DNA of 43,165 nt from QHCF01 sp003244275 (GTDB lineage: Bacteria > Actinomycetota > Acidimicrobiia > Acidimicrobiales > QHCF01): contig DAIROT010000015.1 in NCBI GenBank assembly GCA_036806345.1, positions 1 to 43,165 on the forward strand, in the 5' to 3' direction. The notes beneath the pieces were generated by a model that saw only the letters and a program-made list of their open reading frames with translations, was not told the origin of the DNA and made no database searches. This document shows, piece by piece, positions 24,234 to 31,771 of this stretch. The position numbers and the translations under genes are program-made. The stretch's first letter is position 1. Each line of letters starts with the position of its first letter.

Positions 24234-25282
24234 TTGGCGGTGCCCTCCTCGTGGACCAGATCCACCACTCTGGCCAACGTGTCGGGATCGGTCTGGGGAA
24301 GGACGCCATGGCCGAGGTTGAACACGTGGCCAGGCCGTCCGCCGGCCTGAGCCAGCACCCTGCGAGTCTCGGCCGCCACCACCTTCCAGGGAGCCAGGCA
24401 GGTCACGGGATCGAGGTTCCCCTGGACGGCATGGCCCGGGCCCACCCGGTGCCGGGCTGCATCCAGAGGGACTCGCCAGTCAACCCCAACCACCTCGGCG
24501 CCGGCGCCAGCCATGAGGCTCAGGAGCTCTCCTGTCCCCACCCCGAAATGAAGCCGAGGCACCCCGAGATCCCCCAGCTCGGTGAATATCCGCCGGCTGG
24601 CCGGCAGAACCAGTTGGCGGTAGTCGTCGGGGCTGAGGGTGCCGACCCAGCTGTCGAAGAGCTGCACCGCGCTGGCACCGGCCGCCACCTGGGCTCGTAG
24701 GGAGGCCACTGACAGGTCAGCCAGGGCATCGAGCAACGCCATCCAGGTCACCGGGTCGGTACGCATGAGGCTCTTGGTGCGCACATGATCGCGGGAAGGG
24801 CCCCCTTCCACCAGGTAGCTGGCCAGGGTGAAGGGGGCGCCGGCAAAGCCGATGACCGGCACGTTGGTCTCGGCCGCCACCAGGCGCACCGTCTCGGCCA
24901 CATAAGCCACGTCGAGGTCGGGCTCGAGGGGGCGCAGCCGCTCCAAATCCTCGGGGCGGCGAAATGGCTCGGCCACCACCGGGCCCCTGCCGGGGACCAC
25001 CTCGACGCCGAAGCCGATGGCCGCCAGCGGCACCACGATGTCCGAGAACAAGATGGCGGCGTCCACGCCGTAGCGGTGGACCGGTTGCAGGGTCAGCTCG
25101 GCGGCCAGCTCGGGGCAGGCGATGGCATCCAGGATGCTCCCACTGCCGCGTCGGGCCCGATACTCGGGGAGGGACCGGCCGGCCTGGCGCATGAACCAGA
25201 CCGGGACCCGATCGCAGGGCTGACCCCGACAGGCGCGCAGGAAGGGCGGGTCACCTGCGTCAGCGGTTGGCATCCTGCTCAT
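24230..25282 (-). CDS. hemE: Uroporphyrinogen decarboxylase
   Basis: Decarboxylates the four acetate groups of uroporphyrinogen III to give coproporphyrinogen III. The 350-aa protein carries VPVWFMRQAGRSLPEYRA, the usual FSDIVVPLAAIGFGVEV, GFAGAPFTLASYLVEGG, QLFDSWVGTLSPDDY, LHFGVGTGELLSLM, GVDWRVPLDAARH and VQGNLDPV, all standard for HemE. It heads the operon and is divergent from helD with only 16 bases between the starts, so the two promoters overlap. A second ATG nine bases in may be used, as it has a better ribosome site. Confidence 0.95.
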   Translation of the reverse strand: MSRMPTADAGDPPFLRACRGQPCDRVPVWFMRQAGRSLPEYRARRGSGSILDAIACPELAAELTLQPVHRYGVDAAILFSDIVVPLAAIGFGVEVVPGRGPVVAEPFRRPEDLERLRPLEPDLDVAYVAETVRLVAAETNVPVIGFAGAPFTLASYLVEGGPSRDHVRTKSLMRTDPVTWMALLDALADLSVASLRAQVAAGASAVQLFDSWVGTLSPDDYRQLVLPASRRIFTELGDLGVPRLHFGVGTGELLSLMAGAGAEVVGVDWRVPLDAARHRVGPGHAVQGNLDPVTCLAPWKVVAAETRRVLAQAGGRPGHVFNLGHGVLPQTDPDTLARVVDLVHEEGTAK

Positions 25283-25298
25283 TCTGCACGGGGCACCT

Positions 25299-27530
25299 AT
25301 GATGTCCAGTTCGCCCGCAAACCCTGACCTCGAGGCCGAGCAGGCCCATCTTGACCTTGCCTACCACCAGTTGGAGGCCATGAGGGCGGCCGCCCGAGGC
25401 CTGCTGGAGTCGGTTCTCGACCAGGGTCGGGGGGGAACCTTCCAGGCCAGGGCGGAGCGCGACGTGATGGTGCGGACCAGCCTCCAGCGTCTTCAGCACC
25501 TGGACATCGGCGACCAGTCGCTGTGTTTTGGCCGCATCGACATGGGAGATACCGACGCCGGGGAGGGGGAGATCTTCCACATCGGCCGTCTGGCCGTTTC
25601 CGGTCCTGACCAGGACACCCTGGTGGTGGATTGGCGGGCGCCGGTGGCCGAGCCGTTCTACCGGGCCACCGGACATGATCCGATGGGCCTGACGCTGCGC
25701 CGCCACTTCCTGACCGGGGGGCGCCGGATTGTCAGTATGGAGGACGAGAGGTTCGGCGCCGGCGCCGAACCCTCGTCGCAGGAAGCGGGGAGCGAGCTGG
25801 CGGGCGGAGGCGTCTTGTTGGCCGCCCTGGAGCGGACGCGCTCGGGCTACATGCGAGACATCGTGGCCACCGTTCAGCGCGAGCAGGACGAGGTGATCCG
25901 GGCGCCGCTGACCGGGATCCTGGTGGTGCAGGGGGGGCCGGGAACGGGCAAGACGGCGGTTGCCTTGCACCGGGCCGCCTACCTGCTCTACACCCACCGC
26001 TTCCCACTGGAGAGCCAGGGTGTCCTGGTGGTGGGCCCCAACCCGGTGTTCATGGGCTACATCGGGCGGGTCTTGCCCTCCCTGGGCGAGACAGGAGTGG
26101 TGCAGACGACCATTGCCGGCCTGGCCACGGCGGGCCTGATCAGCGGAGGGTCTGTACAGGGCTCGGAGCCGGCCGCCACCGCCGCCCTCAAGGGTGATGC
26201 CCGCATGGCGGCAGTGCTGGCCCGGGCGGTAAAGAACCGCCAACGACCCCTTCGCCAGGGCGTCGACGTCCCCTTTGGCTCGGCCATGCTCCATCTCTCA
26301 CCCGAGGACTCGGCCCGGGTGGTGGCCACGGCCAGGCGACGGGGAGGCACCCACAATGCCCGTCGCCGCCTGGTCGAGCAGCTGGTAGCCGGCAATCTGT
26401 ACGTCCAGTACACCCGGACGGTGGATCGCAACCGGCGCCGGGTGGGCGCCGAGGGCGAAGCGCAGGTGATCGACCAGGTCGAGCTCGGACGTCAGGTCCG
26501 CCGCCATCCGGGACTGGCGGAGGCCCTCGACCGGATGTGGCCCCGTCTCCTGCCCGAGGAGCTGCTTCACGACCTGTACGGATCCCCGCCCCTGATCGCC
26601 CTGGCCAGTCGCGGCATCCTCGACTCCGAGGAGCAGGCCCACCTCTACCGGCCTCGTAGTCCCGTCCTGGAGGGCATCGGTTGGACGCCTGGCGACCTGG
26701 CCCTCCTGGACGAGGCCCGAGCCCTGCTGGGCCCGACCCGTCGCCGGCCGACAGCCGATGATGCAATGAGGACATACGGGCACATCGTGGCCGACGAGGC
26801 CCAGGATCTGTCCCCCATGCAGCTGCGGATGCTGGGGCGCCGGTCGCTGTCGGGATCCATGACCGTGGTGGGCGACATCGCCCAGGCCACCGGGGTGCGG
26901 GCCCCCGCTGACTGGGAGGCGGTGGTGGCCCACCTTGGCCCCCCCGGGAGGCGGTCCGGAGACACAGGGCCGCCCGGGAGGCGGGCCGGAGACACAGGGC
27001 CGCCCCGGGGCGCCCGTTACGTCGAGCTGAGCGTCAACTACCGGACTCCGTCCGAGGTGATGGAGCTGGCCAGCCGGGTGCTGGCGGCCACTGGTACCCA
27101 CCTGCGCCCACCTCGGTCGATCCGCTCCGCCGGTTCCGAGCCCAACCTGGTGGCCGTGCCGTGGGAGCGCCTGGAGGAGGAGGTGGTGGCCCAGGCCCGG
27201 TCGGAGATGGAGGCCATGGCCGGCGGAACGGTGGCGGTGGTGGCGGCGCCCTCGCTGGTCTCTCGACTGGTTGGGGCGATGGCCAGGGAAGGGCTGGCCG
27301 TGACCGACGCCGCCAGCCACGGCATCGGCTCGGCCCTCACCCTCGTGCCGGTGGAGCTGGTGAAGGGCCTGGAGTTCGACGCAGTGATCGTGGTCGAACC
27401 AGCCCTGCTGGTGGCGGAAGAGACCGGGGGCCTGCGATCTCTCTATGTCGCGCTTACCCGGCCGACCCGAAGTCTGACGGTGGTTAGCACCCAGCCGCTG
27501 CCTGCACCGCTGCGGAGGATGAGCGCGTAG
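25299..27530 (+). CDS. helD: HelD/HelR-type UvrD-like ATPase that recycles RNA polymerase
   Basis: A 743-aa superfamily 1 motor related to HelD, which removes stalled RNA polymerase from DNA. The N-terminal half has coiled-coil character (DLEAEQAHLDLAYHQLEAMR) and the family-specific GRLAVSGPDQDTLVVDWRAP, EPFYRATGHDPMGLTLRRHF and SGYMRDIVATVQREQDEVIR. Walker A is VVQGGPGTGKTAVALHRAAY (about 206-225), Walker B VADEAQDLSPMQLRML, then VVGDIAQATG, VNYRTPSEVMELA and LVKGLEFDAVIVV; SLYVALTRPTRSL is motif VI. A 30-bp direct repeat adds a Gly/Pro/Arg/Asp linker before the VNYRTP motif. HelD in actinobacteria can give rifamycin tolerance; no rifamycin box was seen here. Confidence 0.9.
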   Translation: MMSSSPANPDLEAEQAHLDLAYHQLEAMRAAARGLLESVLDQGRGGTFQARAERDVMVRTSLQRLQHLDIGDQSLCFGRIDMGDTDAGEGEIFHIGRLAVSGPDQDTLVVDWRAPVAEPFYRATGHDPMGLTLRRHFLTGGRRIVSMEDERFGAGAEPSSQEAGSELAGGGVLLAALERTRSGYMRDIVATVQREQDEVIRAPLTGILVVQGGPGTGKTAVALHRAAYLLYTHRFPLESQGVLVVGPNPVFMGYIGRVLPSLGETGVVQTTIAGLATAGLISGGSVQGSEPAATAALKGDARMAAVLARAVKNRQRPLRQGVDVPFGSAMLHLSPEDSARVVATARRRGGTHNARRRLVEQLVAGNLYVQYTRTVDRNRRRVGAEGEAQVIDQVELGRQVRRHPGLAEALDRMWPRLLPEELLHDLYGSPPLIALASRGILDSEEQAHLYRPRSPVLEGIGWTPGDLALLDEARALLGPTRRRPTADDAMRTYGHIVADEAQDLSPMQLRMLGRRSLSGSMTVVGDIAQATGVRAPADWEAVVAHLGPPGRRSGDTGPPGRRAGDTGPPRGARYVELSVNYRTPSEVMELASRVLAATGTHLRPPRSIRSAGSEPNLVAVPWERLEEEVVAQARSEMEAMAGGTVAVVAAPSLVSRLVGAMAREGLAVTDAASHGIGSALTLVPVELVKGLEFDAVIVVEPALLVAEETGGLRSLYVALTRPTRSLTVVSTQPLPAPLRRMSA
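26941..27000 (+). repeat. Two 30-bp direct repeats in helD
   Basis: 26941-26970 and 26971-27000 differ at two of 30 bases, and a partial third unit follows. Each unit encodes about ten residues of the type PPGRRxGDTG. The repeat lies between helicase motifs, at a place where a flexible surface loop is tolerable. Confidence 0.85.
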
Positions 27531-27532
27531 CA

Positions 27533-27557
27533 CCACACTGCTCCGCAGGGGCAACGG
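27533..27557 (+). repeat. Dispersed hairpin repeat, copy 3
   Basis: Reads CCACACTGCTCCGCAGGGGC then AACGG. It is the reverse-strand counterpart of copy 1 (2425-2449) with one difference in 25, and resembles copy 2 (4235-4256). It lies 2 bases after the helD stop and 44 bases before the ctaE start, so it may be a terminator or processing site. Confidence 0.7.
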
Positions 27558-27601
27558 TGCCGATGTGCCATCAGCCCGGCGCGTGGAGTAGAAAGTCAGC
27601 C

Positions 27602-28210
27602 GTGGTGCAGGCGATCTCGATCGATCGTGGGGTCGAACCGGCGGGGCTCCAGCGCGGCCGGCCATCGCTGCTGGCAGTAGGAACCATCGTCTGGCTCGGG
27701 TCTGAGCTGATGTTCTTCAGCGGCCTGTTCGCCTCGTACTTCACCATACGAGCCCACAATGTGGGCATCTGGCCGCCCCCTTCCACCCCTCTCGGGTTCA
27801 AGGACACCGTCCAGTCGGGCGCCTTCACCTGGGTGCTGCTCATGTCCAGTGTGACCATGCAAAAGGCCTACTGGAACGAGGAGCACGGCCTGCGCCGGGC
27901 GGCCCGGTGGTGGGTGGCGCTCAGCTTGGCCATGGGCGGCGCCTTCCTGGCCAACCAGATCGTGGAGTGGTTCAGCCTGGGCTTCACCCCTCACGCCAAC
28001 GCCTTCGCCTCCCTGTTCTTCCTCATGACCGGTCTCCACGGTCTGCACGTGACCATCGGGCTGGTGGCCATGGCCGGCCTGCTGGGGCGGATGGTGGGGC
28101 CGGGCGGCGACCCCGGCGAGCTGCCTGTCTTCCAATCGATCACGTTCTACTGGCACTTCGTGGACGTGGTGTGGATCGCCCTCTATGCCTGCCTGTTCCT
28201 CCTCAAGTAG
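27602..28210 (+). CDS. ctaE: Cytochrome c oxidase subunit III
   Basis: A 202-aa subunit of the aa3-type terminal oxidase in the inner membrane. Five hydrophobic segments are visible: LLAVGTIVWLGSELMFFSGL, AFTWVLLMSSVTMQKAYW, WWVALSLAMGGAFLANQIVE, FFLMTGLHGLHVTIGLVAMA and FYWHFVDVVWIALYACLFLL. The GLHGLHVTIG and YWHFVDVVW motifs are diagnostic. The start is probably GTG at 27602 (next codon also GTG); an earlier ATG-like reading at 27557 would run into the dispersed repeat. It directly precedes qcrC with no gap, the usual actinobacterial ctaE-qcrCAB order. Subunits I and II are elsewhere. Confidence 0.94.
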   Translation: MVQAISIDRGVEPAGLQRGRPSLLAVGTIVWLGSELMFFSGLFASYFTIRAHNVGIWPPPSTPLGFKDTVQSGAFTWVLLMSSVTMQKAYWNEEHGLRRAARWWVALSLAMGGAFLANQIVEWFSLGFTPHANAFASLFFLMTGLHGLHVTIGLVAMAGLLGRMVGPGGDPGELPVFQSITFYWHFVDVVWIALYACLFLLK

Positions 28211-29101
28211 ATGCGCATCCGGAGACTGCGGAGCAGCGTCATTATTCCCGCGGGTCTGGTGGGCGCGGTGGCCGTGCTCGGCATGATCCTGTTCGCTCCA
28301 CCCCGGGTCGCGGCCCAAGCCCAGACGACATCCTCATCCTCGCCTGATCTTCCCGCCCCCGCCGTCCGGCCATACGGTCCGCGGACCTTCTCCCAGCCCG
28401 GTTCGGGGGCCGTGATCCCCGGTACCGGCATTCCCGCCAACGCCCCGGGTGGTCAGGCTCTCACCGAGGGTCGTCGGCTCTTCGTGGGTGCCTGCAGCAG
28501 CTGCCACGGAGATCGGGCCGCCGGGACATCTCAGGGGCCAAACCTGGTGGGCGTGGGGGCGGCCACCGTGGACTTCTGGGTCTCGACCGGGCGGATGCCC
28601 CTCGCCTATCCAACCGCCCAGGCGGTCATCAAGCCGCCCGCCTTCAACCGCCAGCAGACCCTGGCCATCGTGGACTACGTGACCTCCCTGGGCGCAGGTG
28701 GCCCCGGCATTCCCGGCGTGAACACCAGCCAGGCCAGTGTCTCCAACGGCCTCAGCCTGTTCGCCCTCAATTGCGCTCCCTGCCACACCATTACCGGGGT
28801 GGGTGATGCCCTGTCCAGCGGGCTGTTCGCCCCCACTCTGCTCAAGGCCACCCCTCTCCAGATCGCAGAGGCCATGCGCACCGGCCCGGGCAACATGCCC
28901 CGCTTCGGGCCCGGCAACCTGTCCAAGCAGCAGGTCAACGACATCGTCGCCTACGTGGCCACCGGAGTCCAGCATCCCATGAACCGGGGGGGCGCCGGAC
29001 TGGGCCACATTGGCCCGGTCACTGAGGGCTTCGTGGCCATACTCATCGGGCTGGGGGGCCTGGCCCTGGTCTCCTACTGGGTCGGCGACCGGGCCGCCTG
29101 A
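28211..29101 (+). CDS. qcrC: Di-haem cytochrome c subunit of the bc1 complex
   Basis: A 296-aa membrane-anchored cytochrome with two c-type haems. An N-terminal helix (IIPAGLVGAVAVLGMILFA) is followed by a linker, then CSSCH (C95, C98, H99) and CAPCH (C188, C191, H192). KPPAF and GNMPRFGPGNLSKQQVNDIV carry likely axial Met regions, and a C-terminal helix (GFVAILIGLGGLALVSYWVG) anchors it. In actinobacteria QcrC shuttles electrons straight to the oxidase without a soluble cytochrome c. The ATG follows the ctaE TAG immediately, and the stop shares one base with qcrA. Confidence 0.95.
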   Translation: MRIRRLRSSVIIPAGLVGAVAVLGMILFAPPRVAAQAQTTSSSSPDLPAPAVRPYGPRTFSQPGSGAVIPGTGIPANAPGGQALTEGRRLFVGACSSCHGDRAAGTSQGPNLVGVGAATVDFWVSTGRMPLAYPTAQAVIKPPAFNRQQTLAIVDYVTSLGAGGPGIPGVNTSQASVSNGLSLFALNCAPCHTITGVGDALSSGLFAPTLLKATPLQIAEAMRTGPGNMPRFGPGNLSKQQVNDIVAYVATGVQHPMNRGGAGLGHIGPVTEGFVAILIGLGGLALVSYWVGDRAA

Positions 29102-30051
29102 TGACCGAGTCCGGTAAGAGCAGCGAGGCAGTGGGCGTACTCCCGGGAGAGGCCGGGGAGCTGGCGTCCGCCACCGACCCTCATTTCGCGCTTACTACCC
29201 ATCACGAGAGACGGACGGAGATACTGGTGGCCCTCAGCTTCTGGCTGAGCATCGCCTGCATCATCGCCCTGGCCGTCGTCTACAGCATTGGCGGCCAGCC
29301 CCAGGCCGAGGGTGCCCTGCTGGGCGTGGGCATGGGGTCCATGGGCGCCGGCATCATCGCCTGGGGCAAGTACCTGGTTCCCCAGGGCCCGTTCAAGCAG
29401 GAGCGGGAGCCGCTGGCCTCTCCTCCCGAGGCCCGCCAGGCCTTCGCCGAGTCGTTCAAGCGGGCCGACACGGTGGTGGGCCGGCGCACCATGCTGGTCA
29501 AGCTCATGGGCGCGGCGATGACCGTATTTGGGGCATTCCTGGTGCTCCCGCTGCGCTCGCTCGGGCCGCAGCCCAAGAAGCTGCTGGACACGACCTCCTG
29601 GCGCCCGAGGGCCCGCTTGGTGAGGACCGACGGCCGGGTGGTGAACACCGCCGACCTGGAAGTGGGCAGCATCCTCACCGTCTTCCCCGAGAGCGATCCT
29701 GGGGGGGCCATCTCCCAGACCGTCCTGCTCCATGTCGCCAGTGACGACATCACCACCCAGCCGGGACGTGAGACCTGGGGCCCTCAGGGCTTCCTGGCCT
29801 TCTCCCGGGTCTGTACCCACGCCGGCTGCCCGGTCTCGTTGTACGAGCAGGAGACCCAGCAATTGCTCTGCCCCTGCCACCAGTCGCTGTTCAATGTCCT
29901 GGACGGGGCCAAGCCCATCTTCGGCCCTGCCCCCCGGCCCCTGGCCCAGCTGCCGCTGATGATCGATCCCGACGGCGTCATACGGGCCCAGAAGGGTTAC
30001 GATGAGCCGGTCGGACCGGGCTTCTGGGAACGTGGAAAGGGGCCGGCATGA
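29101..30051 (+). CDS. qcrA: Rieske iron-sulfur subunit of the bc1 complex
   Basis: A 316-aa actinobacterial-type QcrA with three N-terminal membrane helices (about 40-62, 72-93 and 131-151) instead of one. The 2Fe-2S site is SRVCTHAGCPVSLY (C238, H240, C243) and LLCPCHQSLFNVLDG (C257/C259, H260). RALLxVGMG-type glycine pairs occur in helix 2. The C-terminus ends after the Rieske domain with GPAPRPLAQLPLMID. It overlaps qcrC by one base and qcrB by 4. Confidence 0.95.
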   Translation: MTESGKSSEAVGVLPGEAGELASATDPHFALTTHHERRTEILVALSFWLSIACIIALAVVYSIGGQPQAEGALLGVGMGSMGAGIIAWGKYLVPQGPFKQEREPLASPPEARQAFAESFKRADTVVGRRTMLVKLMGAAMTVFGAFLVLPLRSLGPQPKKLLDTTSWRPRARLVRTDGRVVNTADLEVGSILTVFPESDPGGAISQTVLLHVASDDITTQPGRETWGPQGFLAFSRVCTHAGCPVSLYEQETQQLLCPCHQSLFNVLDGAKPIFGPAPRPLAQLPLMIDPDGVIRAQKGYDEPVGPGFWERGKGPA

Positions 30052-31706
30052 TCCCCCAGGTGGCAACCCGGACATCGGAGTGGGTGGATACCCGCCTGGG
30101 CCTGGGCAAGTGGACCCGCAAGGCGCTGGACAAGATCTTCCCCGACCACTGGTCGTTCATGTTCGGCGAGATCGCCCTGTACTCCTTCATCGTGGTGGTG
30201 GCCACCGGCGTCTACCTGACCCTGTTCTTCGTGCCGTCGCTCAAGCACATCATCTACCACGGGTCCTATGTGCCCCTGCAGGGTCAGCGGGTGTCGGAGG
30301 CCTACAACTCGACCATAAACATCTCCTTCGACGTCCGCTTCGGCATGGTCATGCGCCAGATGCACCACTGGGCGGCGGACGTGTTCCTGGCCGCCATCGC
30401 CCTGCACATGTGCCGCATCTTCTTCACCGGCGCCTTCCGCCGGCCCCGGGAGCTCAACTGGATAGTCGGCGTCACCCTGCTGGTGCTGGCCATAGTGAAC
30501 GGCTACATCGGCTACTCGCTGCCCGACGACCTCATCTCGGGCACCGGCGTGCGTATCGCCTTTTCCATCATCCTGGCCATCCCGGTGGTGGGCAGCTACT
30601 TCGCCACCTTCTTCTTCGGGGGCAACTTCCCAGGAGACGCCTACGACTTCCGCTTCTTCATCGTCCATGTGCTGATCATCCCGGGGATCATCATCGGGCT
30701 GCTGGTGGCCCACCTGGCCATCATGTGGCACCAGAAGCACACCCAGTTCAAGGGCCACGGCGCCACCAACGACAACGTGGTGGGCTCGGCTATGTGGCCG
30801 GCGTACGCCCTCAAGACGACGGGCTTCTTCTTCGTCACCTGTGGAGCGCTGGCCGCCCTGGGGGGATTGGCCCAGATCAACCCCATCTGGCTGTACGGGC
30901 CGTACGACCCCTTCAAGGTGACCTACGCCGTCCAGCCCGACTGGTACATGGGGTGGCTGGACGGGGCCCTGCGGATCTTTCCCAGCTGGGAGCCGTCGGC
31001 CTTCGGGCACATGATCTCCACCGTGTTCTTCCCGGCCGTCCTGCTGCCCGGCATTACCTTCGGGCTGTTCTGGGCCTGGCCGTTTATCGAGAACCACTTC
31101 ACCAAGGAGTCCACTCAGGACCACAACCTGCTCGACCGACCGAGGGACCGGCCGCTGCGGACCGGCATCGGGGCCGGCGTACTGGCCTTCTACGTGATGT
31201 TGTTCACCGCCAGCGCCACCGATGTGCTGGCCAACTTCTTCGGGGTCTCGCTCAACCTGGTCCTGTGGGCTATGCGGATCATGACGGTGGTGGTGCCAGT
31301 GGTAGTGGCCGGAGCCACCTACATCATCTGCCAGGAGACCATCAGCCTCCCCGACGTGGGCAAGCGCAAGCGACCCAGCGTGATCGTGCGGTCGGCTGGC
31401 GGAGGATATGAGTCCCTGCCCACCCAGTACCGTCCGGGCGACGAACCGAGGGAGCTGGAGCCGGGCTTGCTGCCGGGAGAGCGTGAACACGCTACCGAGT
31501 CTCCGAGGGAGCTGGTAGGTGCGTCCCAGGGGGCCGGAGGAGACGGCGACGGGTCGGGGAGCGGCGACGGCGCGGGGAGCGGTCACAGCAACGGCGGTGG
31601 CTCCGCGGGCGGCAGCCGGCCAGCGGCCGCTCTGTTCCCGGAGGGCAGCTCAGTGGAGGGTCTCGGCCATGAGGGACCGTTGCCAGATGGAGGATCTGAA
31701 CCCTAG
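30048..31706 (+). CDS. qcrB: Cytochrome b subunit of the bc1 complex
   Basis: A 552-aa quinol-oxidising subunit. Helix and haem motifs include WSFMFGEIALYSFIVVVATG, MRQMHHWAADVFLAAIALHM, RPRELNWIVGVTLLVLAIVN, GYSLPDDLISGTGVR (the Q-site region), FFIVHVLIIPGIIIGLLVAH and HLAIMWHQKHTQFKG. The mature PDWYMGWLDGALRIFPSWEP is the usual Qo segment. After about residue 435 there is a long, Gly/Ser/Asp/Glu-rich soluble tail of roughly 110 residues, a length common in actinobacterial QcrB. It ends the operon; the mobile module begins 65 bases later. Confidence 0.95.
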   Translation: MIPQVATRTSEWVDTRLGLGKWTRKALDKIFPDHWSFMFGEIALYSFIVVVATGVYLTLFFVPSLKHIIYHGSYVPLQGQRVSEAYNSTINISFDVRFGMVMRQMHHWAADVFLAAIALHMCRIFFTGAFRRPRELNWIVGVTLLVLAIVNGYIGYSLPDDLISGTGVRIAFSIILAIPVVGSYFATFFFGGNFPGDAYDFRFFIVHVLIIPGIIIGLLVAHLAIMWHQKHTQFKGHGATNDNVVGSAMWPAYALKTTGFFFVTCGALAALGGLAQINPIWLYGPYDPFKVTYAVQPDWYMGWLDGALRIFPSWEPSAFGHMISTVFFPAVLLPGITFGLFWAWPFIENHFTKESTQDHNLLDRPRDRPLRTGIGAGVLAFYVMLFTASATDVLANFFGVSLNLVLWAMRIMTVVVPVVVAGATYIICQETISLPDVGKRKRPSVIVRSAGGGYESLPTQYRPGDEPRELEPGLLPGEREHATESPRELVGASQGAGGDGDGSGSGDGAGSGHSNGGGSAGGSRPAAALFPEGSSVEGLGHEGPLPDGGSEP

Positions 31707-31771
31707 GCGGCTGAACATGTAAAAACATGAAATACTAGGAGAGTGCATAGCAAGTTCTCCTGGGAGCTTCG

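Noticed and set aside
25299..27530. helD as a UvrD/PcrA repair helicase
   Set aside because: The N-terminal region with VVDWRAP and FYRATGHDPMG marks the HelD branch that acts on RNA polymerase rather than on damaged DNA.
29997..31586. A 529-codon minus-strand frame opposite qcrB
   Set aside because: Same pattern: His/Asp/Val/Gly-rich shadow of a GC-rich membrane-protein gene with no domain.
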